A stretch of 51,349 bases of DNA from Nocardiopsis sp. CC223A (lineage in GTDB: Bacteria; Actinomycetota; Actinomycetes; Streptosporangiales; Streptosporangiaceae): contig NZ_JASFDV010000048.1 in the NCBI RefSeq assembly GCF_030766825.1, positions 1 through 51,349 on the forward strand. Direction: 5' to 3'. The position numbers and the translations under genes were made by a program. The notes beneath the pieces were generated by a model, which was given only the letters and a program-made list of their open reading frames with translations, did no database searches and was not told the origin of the DNA. How positions within the stretch are numbered: position 1 is the first letter of the stretch; the number at the start of each line of letters is the position of its first letter. This document shows positions 9,111-17,500 of this stretch, piece after piece.

Positions 9111-10063
9111 CCCGCCCACCGTTCCGCCAGCCGCGTCCGCCACTCCTCGTACGCGGGCGGACGGCCGGGCTGGTCCCCGTCCGGCCGGGTGTCCCTGGCC
9201 GCGCGGGCCGCCTCCTGCGCGGTGCCGCCGAACAGCACACCGACGGCGTCCTCCACGTGCGGCACCAGCAGACCCGCGCGCATCCGCGTCTCAGCGGCGA
9301 ACGCCGCGCCCTGGGCCAGGCGGGGCCGGTGCGTTCCGGCCCGGCGGCACAGGCGCTCCAGCCCCGCCCGGTCCGCGCCCCCGGCGTAGACGGCGGCCAG
9401 GCCCACCCCGCTGTACAGGTCGGCGCGGCGCTCCTCCCCGAAGGACTCCACCAGGTCCGCGGCGCGGTCGGGGTCCGCGCAGGAGACGAACCACAGGGCC
9501 CGGCCCACCCCCTGGTCCAGTGCTCTGGGGGCGTACTCGGGACGGCCGGACCAGCGTGCCGGGCGGCCGTCGCGGGCCCGCCGGTGAACGAACCGCTCCG
9601 TGCGGAAATAGGCCTGGTGGAAGCCGTACCCGTCCAGCACCAGCCAGCGCAGCAGCGGGTCGAGCGTGCGCACCGTGGGCCACAGCGGCCGGGGCAGGCG
9701 GGCCAGGGCCCAGCCCACGCCGACGTGCGCCATGTACAGGTGGGGGTCGCCCGGGCCGGCCATGTAGGCCCGGGACCGTCCTCCGCGCGGGCTCAGGGCG
9801 TCCAGCACGGTGAACGCCATGGCCGCGCCCTCGTGTGCGAACCCGCGAAAGCGCACGGGGACCTCGGCCAGCAGGCGGTCGGTGCGCCCCGGGTCCGCGG
9901 TCTGGGCCGCGTGCCCGTAGCCGACGAGGAAGAAGAGGCCGACGGTCTCGATGAGCGTACGGGCCTGCGGGGCGCCGTGGTGGAAACCGCGTGTGCTGAC
10001 GAGGGTCTGGTCGGTTCCGGGGGTGAGGATCCGGCGGCGCAGCGTTGCGAGGGGCGTGTTCAC
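9107..10063 (-). CDS. DUF1702 family enediyne biosynthesis protein (UnbL / E3 homologue)
   Basis: Predicted 318-aa protein. The chosen GTG at 10063 has GGGAG 7 nt upstream and begins NTPLATLRRRILTP. An alternative GTG at 10090 sits almost on the AraC stop. Recognisable family features are the N-terminal TRGFH segment, an aromatic/glycine segment LFFLVGYGHA, the motif RGFAHEGAAMAF (about 80-90) and a C-terminal helical part. This is the DUF1702 family that accompanies PKSE genes in enediyne clusters, where it is called UnbL or E3. It is genetically essential there but its reaction is unknown. It is soluble by sequence. Here it is separated from UnbV/UnbU by about 18 kb and sits between an araC and a tetR gene. 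Confidence 0.85.
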   Translation of the reverse strand: MNTPLATLRRRILTPGTDQTLVSTRGFHHGAPQARTLIETVGLFFLVGYGHAAQTADPGRTDRLLAEVPVRFRGFAHEGAAMAFTVLDALSPRGGRSRAYMAGPGDPHLYMAHVGVGWALARLPRPLWPTVRTLDPLLRWLVLDGYGFHQAYFRTERFVHRRARDGRPARWSGRPEYAPRALDQGVGRALWFVSCADPDRAADLVESFGEERRADLYSGVGLAAVYAGGADRAGLERLCRRAGTHRPRLAQGAAFAAETRMRAGLLVPHVEDAVGVLFGGTAQEAARAARDTRPDGDQPGRPPAYEEWRTRLAERWAG

Positions 10064-10082
10064 GAGTACTCCCGGGGCGGGA

Positions 10083-10880
10083 TCAGCCACAGGCCAGGGT
10101 GGCGGTCTCGGCCACGGGCGCGGGGGCGAGGGAGAAGGCCAGCGGTACGTCGGTCGATTTCATCCGGCGCATCGACAGGTGGGTCCACGTGTTCGAGTTC
10201 TGTCTGACCGTGAGCCGGCGGGGGAGGGAGCCGATCATGGCGTCGCAGCCCCCCGTGGCGCCGACCCGCATGGCCAGGGCCACCAGGTTCCACTCACCCG
10301 GAGGGGCGCCGTGGATCGCGAAGGAGATCCGTTCGGCGGTGGGCAGGACACGGAAGGCGACCGGTCTGCCCTGGGGGACGTCCGCCGCGTAGACGCCCAC
10401 CAGCAGCCGGCCGTCGGGGATCGGGCGCGGCAGCTCGATCATGCCGTGCACGCTGCCGGTGCCGCGGCCCGCCCGCTCGTGTGCGGAGGTGCGCAGGCCG
10501 GCCAGCTCGGCGTCCTGGGGCATGCGGTTGAAGTTCCTGGACATGGCGACCAGCAGCCGCCCCACCGGTGGTTTGCGGTACTCGCGCGGGGACATGCCCA
10601 CCAGCCGGGTGAACCTGCTGGTGAACGTCCCCACGCTGTTGTAGCCCACGCTGTGGACGATGTCGCAGATGTTCATCGAGGACTCGACCAGAAGGCGCTT
10701 GGCCTCGAACATGCGCACCGCGCCGAGATATCTGCCCGGGGAGATACCGACCTCCTGGGTGAAGAGCCGGGAGAAGTGGAAAGGGCTCACGAACACCTCG
10801 GATGAGATATCGCTCAGCGTGATCGGTTCGGCGTAGCGCCGGTGTATGAAAGAAACCGCCTGACGAACCGATTCGCGCAT
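10083..10880 (-). CDS. AraC-family regulator with N-terminal HTH and novel C-terminal domain
   Basis: 265-aa protein. The DNA-binding domain is at the N-terminus (about 1-100): two helix-turn-helix units, ITLSDISSEVFVSPFHFSRLF and NICDIVHSVGYNSVGTFTSRF, with the GMSPREYR end. The C-terminal half (about 120-265) is not a cupin or GyrI domain that I recognise. It contains GVYAADVPQG, which recurs in the AraC protein at 15820-16638, so the two are paralogues. The start ATG has AGGAG 6 nt upstream. It is the first gene of a minus-strand unit with DUF1702 and tetR, and diverges from the HEAT-protein operon. It is therefore a good candidate pathway activator. Confidence 0.85.
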   Translation of the reverse strand: MRESVRQAVSFIHRRYAEPITLSDISSEVFVSPFHFSRLFTQEVGISPGRYLGAVRMFEAKRLLVESSMNICDIVHSVGYNSVGTFTSRFTRLVGMSPREYRKPPVGRLLVAMSRNFNRMPQDAELAGLRTSAHERAGRGTGSVHGMIELPRPIPDGRLLVGVYAADVPQGRPVAFRVLPTAERISFAIHGAPPGEWNLVALAMRVGATGGCDAMIGSLPRRLTVRQNSNTWTHLSMRRMKSTDVPLAFSLAPAPVAETATLACG

Positions 10881-11400
10881 GTTCGCTCCTAGTGACTCTA
10901 CGGCATGGTCATGTCGTGGCGTTCGCCGGTGCGTTGTACGTTCTCGTGTACCCGCTCATCCTGCATGAGGATTCAACCTTGGACGTCTCCTGTATTGCTG
11001 TTTGCGGAACCGCAAATAATGAGACCAGGTCCCAGGAATGCCGGCGTGCGCGGAAGGCTGGTCGGCGCTGGATCTCCGCTGGGGCAGGCCTTGTGGGGCG
11101 CGGAAAGAGTTGGTTTCGCGTATTCCTACCTGCGGGTTTTCAGCGGGTCTTGACCTTGTTGGCGTTGGTTCTTGTGAAACCAGGGGTTCGAGTGACTCTC
11201 CTGTGCTTTCATGTCGTCACTCGTGGTGTTGATTTTTTTTGTGGGGGCCCGTTGTGCCCGCTTCGGGTCCGGGGTTGCGTTGCAAAGAAGGACGTGTTAA
11301 TGGAGGAGGCCCGCAATGCACGAGAAGGAATTGATTGATCTTCCGTCCTAAGGTGGTGCGCATAATCTCGGTGCCCATTACCTGGTTAAGGAGAGATCAG
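10881..11400. other. Long low-GC divergent intergenic region
   Basis: 520 bp between a divergent araC and the HEAT-protein operon, clearly richer in T than anything else in the locus. It includes an eight-T run near 11233-11240 followed by a G/C-rich inverted segment (GGGGGCCCG...TGCCCGCTTCGGG). Open frames here (for example 10892-11338) have poor codon bias and no ribosome-binding site, so I call none. A weak TTGACC at 11150-11155 has no good -10. The region most likely holds divergent promoters, AraC sites and a long leader. The true start downstream at 11401 has AAGGAG at 11389-11394. Confidence 0.5.
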
Positions 11401-12708
11401 ATGGCGATCGACCTGGCGCACAAACAGCCGCCGCCGGACCCCGCGGACGCCGAACGCCGGGCGGAACTGGCCGGCCGGCCTCCTCTGACCGAGTTGGCCA
11501 GCGAGCAGCGTGACGCGCTCAACTTCTCCTACCGCACGACCCTCAGCATGGACCCCCGCCTGGTCGCCGGCGACCCGGCCGCCTGGCAGAGCGACTTCGG
11601 CTACGCGCTCAACAAGGCGGCCGTCCGCCTGGACACGCGCACCGACGAGGAGCTCGCCCGCGACGCCCTCTCCCACCCTGACCCGGTGGCCCGCGAGCAG
11701 GCCGTCTTCGAGTACGCGGACCGCGACCCCGCCGACGTCTTCGAGGTGCTGGAGCAGGTCGTGCGCACCGAGAAGGACCGGGAGATCCGCTGGGACACCC
11801 TGTGGGCCATCGAGAAGCTCGGCGGCCCCCACGCGATGAGCACCCTGTCCCGCTTCCTGGGCGACCCCGACCCCGAGATCGCCGAATGGTCCAAGCTCTT
11901 CCTCAGCGAGTTGCAGACCGGCGACCCCGCCTTCGACTCCCGGGAGGCCGTCTTCACCGAAGGCCGCACCTTCGACGAGACGATCTACCTCCTCATCCAC
12001 TGCGACCTCTACATCCGCCTGGACGACACCAACCGGCACTGGGGCAAGCTCTCCCTGGGGCCCCGCGGGCTGGCCCGGGTCTACGGCCAGGCCCACGCCT
12101 GCCCCAACGTCGCCACCCGGGAACGGCAGCTCCTGATGGCCAAGACCATCGACGGGCTGTACGAGGACGGCACCCGCCACATGGACAACTACCTGTTCCG
12201 CGGGTTCACCGACCGGACGCGGGCCGACCGGGGCAACTTCTACTTCGAGTCCCACGTGCCCCGGACCTTCTACCACTCCGGCCGCGCCGCCGACCCCTCC
12301 CAGGGCACCCGGCAGACCGACATCGGCTTCGCCCGCTTCGGCACCTGGTTCCTGGACCCCGACATCCAGGTCCGCGGCGAGGCGGCCATCCGCTACGTGC
12401 GGGGACGCTTCCAGGGCTGGGGCTACACCGACGTCGAGAACATGGTCGGCAAGGACATCACCGAGATGCTCGCCCCCGGCAACGGCATCCTGTCCACGCT
12501 GCACGACCCCGAGGTCGGGCCGAAGACCAACGTGTTCATCCTCGGCACCTTCAAGGGCAAGCTCAACGACTGGGACGGCGACGGGCGGATCGACCTCAAC
12601 TCCCGCGACGTGTACAGCACCGTGGACGGTGAGCTCGACAGCGACCAGGACGGGATCCCCGACGAGCCCGGCCGCACCTGCTCCGACCACCGCCCCGGCC
12701 GTGTCTGA
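11401..12708 (+). CDS. HEAT-like repeat protein with C-terminal calcium-type Asp loops
   Basis: 435-aa protein of unknown function. ATG at 11401 has AAGGAGAG upstream; longer in-frame extensions are in the leader. Residues about 80-175 contain helical repeats of HEAT type (ALSHPDPVAREQAVFEYA; WDTLWAIEKLGGPHAMSTLS). A mixed alpha/beta region follows with many aromatic and Asp/Arg residues (DLYIRLDDTNRHWGK; DNYLFRGFTDRTRADRGN). The C-terminus has two Asp-rich loops, DWDGDGRIDLN and DSDQDGIPDE, of the kind that bind calcium in EF-hand-like and thrombospondin type-3 repeats. No signal peptide is seen. It leads a four-gene operon inside the enediyne locus, so a biosynthetic or scaffolding role is inferred. 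It could correspond to one of the conserved unknown E proteins of other enediyne clusters, which I cannot confirm by eye. Confidence 0.8.
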   Translation: MAIDLAHKQPPPDPADAERRAELAGRPPLTELASEQRDALNFSYRTTLSMDPRLVAGDPAAWQSDFGYALNKAAVRLDTRTDEELARDALSHPDPVAREQAVFEYADRDPADVFEVLEQVVRTEKDREIRWDTLWAIEKLGGPHAMSTLSRFLGDPDPEIAEWSKLFLSELQTGDPAFDSREAVFTEGRTFDETIYLLIHCDLYIRLDDTNRHWGKLSLGPRGLARVYGQAHACPNVATRERQLLMAKTIDGLYEDGTRHMDNYLFRGFTDRTRADRGNFYFESHVPRTFYHSGRAADPSQGTRQTDIGFARFGTWFLDPDIQVRGEAAIRYVRGRFQGWGYTDVENMVGKDITEMLAPGNGILSTLHDPEVGPKTNVFILGTFKGKLNDWDGDGRIDLNSRDVYSTVDGELDSDQDGIPDEPGRTCSDHRPGRV

Positions 12709-12742
12709 CGGCCACCGCGGGCCCGGAAACCCGGACTTCCGC

Positions 12743-12772
12743 GTTCTCCCAGAGGACGTTCTCCCAGAGGAA
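12743..12772 (+). repeat. Tandem 15-bp repeat containing a ribosome-binding-like GAGGA
   Basis: GTTCTCCCAGAGGA followed by C or A occurs twice head to tail in the 79-bp gap between the HEAT-protein gene and the next gene. Each copy carries an AGAGGA. A further GAGGAAAG lies just before the ATG at 12788 and is the likely functional site. Confidence 0.6.
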
Positions 12773-12787
12773 AGGTGAGGAAAGCCC

Positions 12788-13423
12788 ATGTCCGAAAAGA
12801 AGACCCTGCTCGGCCGTCCGGTCGAGACCGAGGGGGTGCCGAACCTGTACGAGGGGTCCCCCGTCGTCAAGTGGAAGGCCCCCGAGCCCGGTATCGACAA
12901 CCTGGGCCTGCACTCCTGGGACACCTTCGCGATCCCGGGCGTCGGCGAGTTCGACGTCGAGTTCGACGGCTACGTGCGCGTCGTGCGCTCCCCGGCCACC
13001 GACGAGGAGTGGGCGGGCGCCGAGGTCTACACCAACCTCATCGAGATGCACATGACCGGTGCCTCGGAGGAGTTGGGCACCATCACGGTCACCCTCAACC
13101 CGGAGTACCTCTCCGCCGGCCAGATCCGCACCCCCTTCGACCCCTACGCGGGTGAGGGACCGGCGGCCAAGGCCTGCCGGATGGCCGTCGGGTGCATGTT
13201 CGACATCCCCAAGCTGGGCACCCGGCTCTTCAACCGGGAACCGGTCATCCTCACCATCGACGACGTCCGGTCCATCCCGCCGGCCGGGGCCCCCGGCAAG
13301 GGGCAGATCTACCGGATGCTCCCCCTCTACGACGTCCGCACCCCCTGGGACGAGCCGACGGCCTACCTGACCAGCTTGAAGTTCAACATGGGCGGCTACC
13401 TGCCCCCTGAGCGCTTCCAGTGA
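12788..13423 (+). CDS. Conserved protein of unknown function (resembles DUF6073)
   Basis: 211-aa soluble protein, ATG preceded by GAGGAAAG. It has no signal peptide or membrane segment and a composition suggesting an all-beta fold. Notable segments are SWDTFAIPGVGEFDVEFDGYVRV (about 42-64), an Asp/Glu/Thr strand region (LIEMHMTGASEELGTITVTLNPEYLSAG in outline) and LFNREPVILTIDDVRSIPPAG. I associate this pattern with the uncharacterised actinobacterial family DUF6073, from memory only. No catalytic motif is evident. It is the second gene of the plus-strand operon with the HEAT protein, SRPBCC protein and ABC1 kinase, 79 bp after the first gene and 85 bp before the chosen start of the next. Confidence 0.75.
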   Translation: MSEKKTLLGRPVETEGVPNLYEGSPVVKWKAPEPGIDNLGLHSWDTFAIPGVGEFDVEFDGYVRVVRSPATDEEWAGAEVYTNLIEMHMTGASEELGTITVTLNPEYLSAGQIRTPFDPYAGEGPAAKACRMAVGCMFDIPKLGTRLFNREPVILTIDDVRSIPPAGAPGKGQIYRMLPLYDVRTPWDEPTAYLTSLKFNMGGYLPPERFQ

Positions 13424-13508
13424 CCGACCGCGGTGGGCGGACGTGGCACGGCCCGTCCGCCCACCGCCGCATGCCCGCCCCCGCCCCGCCGGCAGAGTGG
13501 AGATCACC

Positions 13509-14579
13509 GTGTCCGTCGAACCCCTGGCATCCGAACGCCCCACCCCGGAATCCGGCCCGCCGCAAGGCCCCGCCTTCGCCCACGAGGTCGTCGACTTCCC
13601 TCCCCTCGGCTCGGCCGGGGGACACCCCGTCGCCCACCGGCGGTGGGAGGAGCTCGTCAGCGACGTCCACGTCCGGGGCCACTCCCTCGACGACGTGTGG
13701 AACGCCCTCACCGACCCCTACGTCGTCTCCCAGTGGTTCGCCGACGCGGACGAGTCCTGGGCCGTCCCCGGCCGGGAGAGCACCCTGGACTTCAACGACG
13801 GCGAGTTCTTCTGGTGCCGCACGGTCGCGGCCGAGCCCCCGCACGGGGGCCGGGCCGTCCTGGAGCACCTGTGGCGCTGGGTGGGCGTCGGCCCCGCCAC
13901 CACCGTGCGCTGGGAGCTGTCGGAGGCCCCCGGCCCGGTCGTGGCCGTGCGCGCCGTCGAACGCGCGACCAACCCCCCCTCGGACTGGCGGTCGTGGAAC
14001 GGGATGGGCTGGCCCGGCATCCTGGACCAGCTCGCCGAGCACCTGCGCACCGGCCGCCGGCAGCGGTGGCCCTGGCGGCGCATGGGCCCCTACGTCCAGA
14101 CGGAGCTGCCTCTGGGGACCTTCGAGGCGTGGACGGCGCTGAGCTCCGTCCCGGCCCTGCAATTCTGGCTCGGGCGGAGCGCCGGGAACCTCGACGAGGG
14201 CGGGCGGGTGGAGTTCACCCTCGGGGACGCCAGCGGTGTGGCGGCGCTGACCGTGACCCGGCACATCGAGGCCAACCAGAGCTTCCCCTCCTTCCAGCCC
14301 CGGCTGGAGTTCGACCTGCACCGGCCGGGGTGGCCCGGCCCCCTGGGCGGCCACCTGTGGATCGAACCGGCGGGCCTGGGACGCAGCATCCTCCAGGTGT
14401 TCCACTCCGGCTGGGAGCAGTTCGGCCAGCTCGCCGAGGCCCCGGTGGACCGGGCACTGCTCACCTCCTTCTGGGCGTCGGCCTTCGGCCGGCTGTCCTT
14501 CCTCGTGTCGGACCCGACGCGGGGGGAGGGCGGCGCCGCGGGTTCCGACGGACCGGGACCGCACTCATGGAGCCGGTGA
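13509..14579 (+). CDS. Tandem SRPBCC (START/AHSA1-like) domain protein
   Basis: 356-aa protein. The chosen GTG at 13509 is preceded by GGAGA with a 5-nt spacer; upstream in-frame codons are Arg/Pro-rich and look non-coding. Two lipid-binding SRPBCC folds are inferred. The first, about 50-190, starts with the hallmark helix pattern (DDVWNALTDPYVVSQWF). The second, about 200-340, begins with ELPLGTFEAWTALSSVPALQFWLG and ends with a long amphipathic helix containing WEQFGQLAEAPVDRALLTSFWAS. SRPBCC proteins bind hydrophobic ligands; in polyketide pathways relatives act as cyclases/aromatases or carriers. The 3' end overlaps the ABC1 kinase gene by 13 bp, so the two are co-translated. The same pairing recurs at 18870-20521. 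Specific function is unknown. Confidence 0.8.
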   Translation: MSVEPLASERPTPESGPPQGPAFAHEVVDFPPLGSAGGHPVAHRRWEELVSDVHVRGHSLDDVWNALTDPYVVSQWFADADESWAVPGRESTLDFNDGEFFWCRTVAAEPPHGGRAVLEHLWRWVGVGPATTVRWELSEAPGPVVAVRAVERATNPPSDWRSWNGMGWPGILDQLAEHLRTGRRQRWPWRRMGPYVQTELPLGTFEAWTALSSVPALQFWLGRSAGNLDEGGRVEFTLGDASGVAALTVTRHIEANQSFPSFQPRLEFDLHRPGWPGPLGGHLWIEPAGLGRSILQVFHSGWEQFGQLAEAPVDRALLTSFWASAFGRLSFLVSDPTRGEGGAAGSDGPGPHSWSR

Positions 14580-15805
14580 CCCCCGTTCCGACCCGCGCCG
14601 AGACGGCCCGCCGCCTGGGCGTCCTGGGCCTCATCGGCGCGGGGACGCTCGTCTCCGCGGCGGCCGCGGCCGCCGTCGGCCTGCTGCGGTCGGGCCCGGA
14701 CGGGGCGCGGCGGGCCGCGGCGGCGTCGGTGGCCGCCGGACTGCAACGGCTGGGGCCGACGGCGGCCAAGGCCGGGCAGCTGGTCGGTTCCCGCCCGGAC
14801 ATGATCGGTCCGGTCTGGGCCCGGGCCCTGAGCGTGCTGCACGACCGGGCCCGGCCCATGACCGAACGGGAGAGGACGTCGGCCCTCGCCGCGGCCAGGG
14901 CCGAGATCCCCGCCCTGGCCGGGGTCGAGGTCACCGGGGAACTGCTCGGTTCGGGCACCGTCGGCTGCGTCTACCGCGGCGCCTCCGGCACCGAGCCGCT
15001 CGCCGTCAAGCTCCGCCGCCCCGGGGTGGAACGGCTGATGGCGGCCGACCTCAGGCTGCTGCGCGCCGCCGCGTCCCTGGCGGTCCGCCGCGACCGCGCG
15101 GGCGGCCGCCCCCTGGCCGATCTGGTCGACTACGTGTCCGGCGTGGTGCTGGCGCAGACCGACTACGTCGCCGAGGCGGAGAACCACCGACGCCTGGCCG
15201 CCGACCTGGCCCGCCTCCCGGGCGTGGAGGTCCCCGCCCTGTACCCGGACCTGTGCGGCCGCAACGCCCTGGTCACCCGCTACATCCCGGGGCTGGGCGA
15301 GGCGATGCCGCCCACCGCCCAGGCGGTCGCCGCGCGCCGGGCCCTGCGGGCCGTGCGCCGCATGGTGTTCGAGGACGGCTTCGTCCACTGCGACCTGCAC
15401 CCGGGCAACCTCTACGTCCACGGCAACGGCCGGGTGGTGCTCCTGGACGCCGGCTACGCCGTTCGCGTCTCGGAGGACACCCGGGTCCACCTGGACCGCT
15501 TCTTCCGGGCGATCGCCCTCGGGGACGGGCGCACGTGCGGTGAGATCATCTTCGACACCGCGCTGGAGCCGGACGAGCGGCGGCGCGGGGAGTTCGTGGC
15601 GGCGATGGAGCGCCACGTGCGGGAGCACACCGGGGAGGGGCGCGTTTTCACGATGGCGGAGTTCGGCAACGGGATCTTCGCACTACAGACCCGCTTCGGC
15701 GTCCACTCGCGCGCGGAGTTCGTGTTCCCCCTGTCCGCCCTGATGATCGCCGAGGGGACCCTGCGCTCCCTCATGCCCACCGTCGAGATCCAGGACGGGT
15801 TCTGA
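14567..15805 (+). CDS. ABC1/UbiB-family atypical kinase-like protein (copy 1)
   Basis: 412-aa ABC1/UbiB (ADCK) family protein. ATG at 14567 lies within the end of the SRPBCC gene. An N-terminal hydrophobic segment (about 17-40) could anchor it to the membrane. Family residues are present: KxGQ-like motif KAGQ at 68-71, nucleotide-binding Lys148 in LAVKLRRPG, catalytic-loop HCDLHPGN (His274, Asp276, Asn281) and metal-binding Asp294 in LLDAGY. UbiB-type ATPases assist modification or movement of polyprenyl and other lipidic intermediates at membranes. In this locus a role in handling hydrophobic polyene intermediates is an inference. The family is normally one or few per genome, so a second copy at 18870-20078 is notable. 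It ends 14 bp from a convergent araC gene. Confidence 0.88.
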   Translation: MEPVTPVPTRAETARRLGVLGLIGAGTLVSAAAAAAVGLLRSGPDGARRAAAASVAAGLQRLGPTAAKAGQLVGSRPDMIGPVWARALSVLHDRARPMTERERTSALAAARAEIPALAGVEVTGELLGSGTVGCVYRGASGTEPLAVKLRRPGVERLMAADLRLLRAAASLAVRRDRAGGRPLADLVDYVSGVVLAQTDYVAEAENHRRLAADLARLPGVEVPALYPDLCGRNALVTRYIPGLGEAMPPTAQAVAARRALRAVRRMVFEDGFVHCDLHPGNLYVHGNGRVVLLDAGYAVRVSEDTRVHLDRFFRAIALGDGRTCGEIIFDTALEPDERRRGEFVAAMERHVREHTGEGRVFTMAEFGNGIFALQTRFGVHSRAEFVFPLSALMIAEGTLRSLMPTVEIQDGF

Positions 15806-15819
15806 CCGGTCGGCCGCCC

Positions 15820-16638
15820 TCAGCGGCGGCGGGCCGCACCCGTGAGGAACGGCCGCAGGTGAACGGCCGGGGCGGCCGAGACCACCGGCGGGTCCAGCGG
15901 GTCGGGTCTGCGCAGGACGAGTTCGGCGGGGGCGCCGTCCGGCCCGGCCGTCCTGCCCCGGCCGACCAGCGTGCCCGCCTGGCCCCCCACGGCCAGGCCC
16001 ACCAGGAGGGCGTCGGAGGGCAGGGACACGAGGAACATCTCGGACCGCCCGGACGCGGGCCGCTGCTCCACCAGCCTGCCGGCGGCCCCCTGGACGATCC
16101 CGAACCCGGAGAGGCCGCCCTGGGGCAGGTCCGCGTTGAAGAGCCCCACGAAGGAGACCCGGTCGCCGAGCGGCGGGCCGGACGCCTCCGCGGCGGGCAG
16201 GCTCAGCTCGCAGCCCAGGGTCCGGCTCTCGGCGGCCCGGGCCCGCTCCAGGTCCGGCTCGGCGACGCGGTACCCCGCCAGGTCGTCCACCAGCTCCCGG
16301 AACCTGCCCGGTGATATCCCCACCAGGCGGGTGAACTGCGTGGTGAACGACCCCAGGCTCTGGTAGCCGACCCGGTCGCTGATGTTCATCACCGTCTCGG
16401 AGGTGTGGGCGAGCAGCCGCTTGGCCTCCTCCATCCGCAGGGCCGTGAGGAAGCGCCCCGGAGTGGTCCCGGTGTGCCGGGCGAAGATCCGGTGGAAGTG
16501 GAACTGGCTGTAGAAGCCCGAGGCCGCGAGATCGGCCAGCAGGTGCGGGGCCGCGGGGTTCTCACGGATCGCACCGACGGCCGCCAGGACCGCGTCGCGC
16601 TGGGTCTGATTGTCCTTGCCGGTCACGTCAACGGCCAT
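15820..16638 (-). CDS. AraC-family regulator with N-terminal HTH (paralogue of 10083-10880)
   Basis: 272-aa protein with an AraC DNA-binding domain at about 10-115 (LADLAASGFYSQFHFHRIF; NISDRVGYQSLGSFTTQF; GISPGRFRE). The C-terminal domain contains GLFNADLPQG, matching GVYAADVPQG in the other AraC protein, so both share the same uncommon architecture. The ATG at 16638 lies 11 bp inside the end of the upstream SRPBCC gene, making it the last gene of a seven-gene minus-strand operon. Its place at the tail of the operon suggests feedback regulation by a ligand, which is inference. Convergent with the ABC1 gene, with only 14 bp between stops and no clear hairpin. Confidence 0.85.
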   Translation of the reverse strand: MAVDVTGKDNQTQRDAVLAAVGAIRENPAAPHLLADLAASGFYSQFHFHRIFARHTGTTPGRFLTALRMEEAKRLLAHTSETVMNISDRVGYQSLGSFTTQFTRLVGISPGRFRELVDDLAGYRVAEPDLERARAAESRTLGCELSLPAAEASGPPLGDRVSFVGLFNADLPQGGLSGFGIVQGAAGRLVEQRPASGRSEMFLVSLPSDALLVGLAVGGQAGTLVGRGRTAGPDGAPAELVLRRPDPLDPPVVSAAPAVHLRPFLTGAARRR

Positions 16639-17467
16639 GCCGTTCCTCCTCGGAGCCGGCCGCCCTCACGGCCTGGTCCAGACTCGCCCGCCAGGTGATC
16701 TCGAAGACATCGCGCAGTCGCGTCATCCTACTCTCGCCCCCCGACACGACAGGCCACTGAGAGTGATGCACCGACAGCACCACACCGCCCCCGTCGTGGA
16801 CCGTGCGCACCACCGCCCGGGTCACCCCGTCCTCCACGTCGATGAACAGGCTGAGCCGCTCGTCGAAGTAATCCTCGACGCGCCGGATGGGGAAGCGCCG
16901 GGGGCCGGCGTCGTCGACCACGTAGAACGCCGTGGGCGGGTACCCCGGGCCGCTGGCGGGCAGCCACCGGAAGAGGTTGCCCCGGTGCAGGGGGAGCCAG
17001 GTCCCGACGGGGATGCGCACGCCCAGGGAGATGGTCCGGATGCCCTGGGGGGCGCCGCCCCCCTCCCCTTCCCCGAGGTGGAAGCGGAGCCGATCGACGC
17101 AGTCGTCCCAGAACACCTCACGCGCCACACGCGGCACCGAGCGCCGGTGCGGGAACTCCTCCCTGACCCTCAGGAGCGTGCCGACCGGCCCGGGCTCCAC
17201 CGCCACCCGGATCAGGCTCGGCGCCTCCACGCCGAACTCGGACCACTCCAGCGCCATACTGCGGCCCGGCCCGATGCCGAGCACGCCCAGGCGCACGTAC
17301 TCCAGTGACGGGGTGGTCAGGATCCAGGTGCCGCTGCCGTCACCGCGCCGCTCACCGTACGGCCCCAACCCGCCCAGCCAGCGTCCGATCTCGGCCGGAA
17401 CGCTCAGCGCCCGCCATACGCGGTCCGGCGACGCGGGCAGCGGTACCGCCCGTTCGATGGCCTTCAC
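16628..17467 (-). CDS. Two-domain SRPBCC protein
   Basis: 279-aa protein starting at GTG 17467 with GAGGAGG 5 nt upstream. The first SRPBCC domain (about 1-140) begins in canonical form (AVPLPASPDRVWRALSVP, then RWLGG). The second half (about 140-270) keeps the same aromatic/strand pattern and ends with a helix (MTRLRDVFEITWRASLDQAV). The fold makes a hydrophobic cavity, so a ligand-binding, cyclase or carrier role for the polyketide is plausible; no catalytic set can be assigned. It sits 33 bp after the ketoreductase-like gene and overlaps araC by 11 bp. Together with the proteins at 13509 and 20075, the locus has about five SRPBCC domains. Confidence 0.75.
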   Translation of the reverse strand: MKAIERAVPLPASPDRVWRALSVPAEIGRWLGGLGPYGERRGDGSGTWILTTPSLEYVRLGVLGIGPGRSMALEWSEFGVEAPSLIRVAVEPGPVGTLLRVREEFPHRRSVPRVAREVFWDDCVDRLRFHLGEGEGGGAPQGIRTISLGVRIPVGTWLPLHRGNLFRWLPASGPGYPPTAFYVVDDAGPRRFPIRRVEDYFDERLSLFIDVEDGVTRAVVRTVHDGGGVVLSVHHSQWPVVSGGESRMTRLRDVFEITWRASLDQAVRAAGSEEERHGR

Positions 17468-17500
17468 ACCGTCCTCCTCGCTCCGCTGCGCCCCACCCGT

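Noticed and set aside
10892..11338. Possible 148-aa gene in the low-GC intergenic region
   Set aside because: Codon use does not match the genome, no ribosome-binding site, no recognisable motif, and it overlaps likely promoter DNA.
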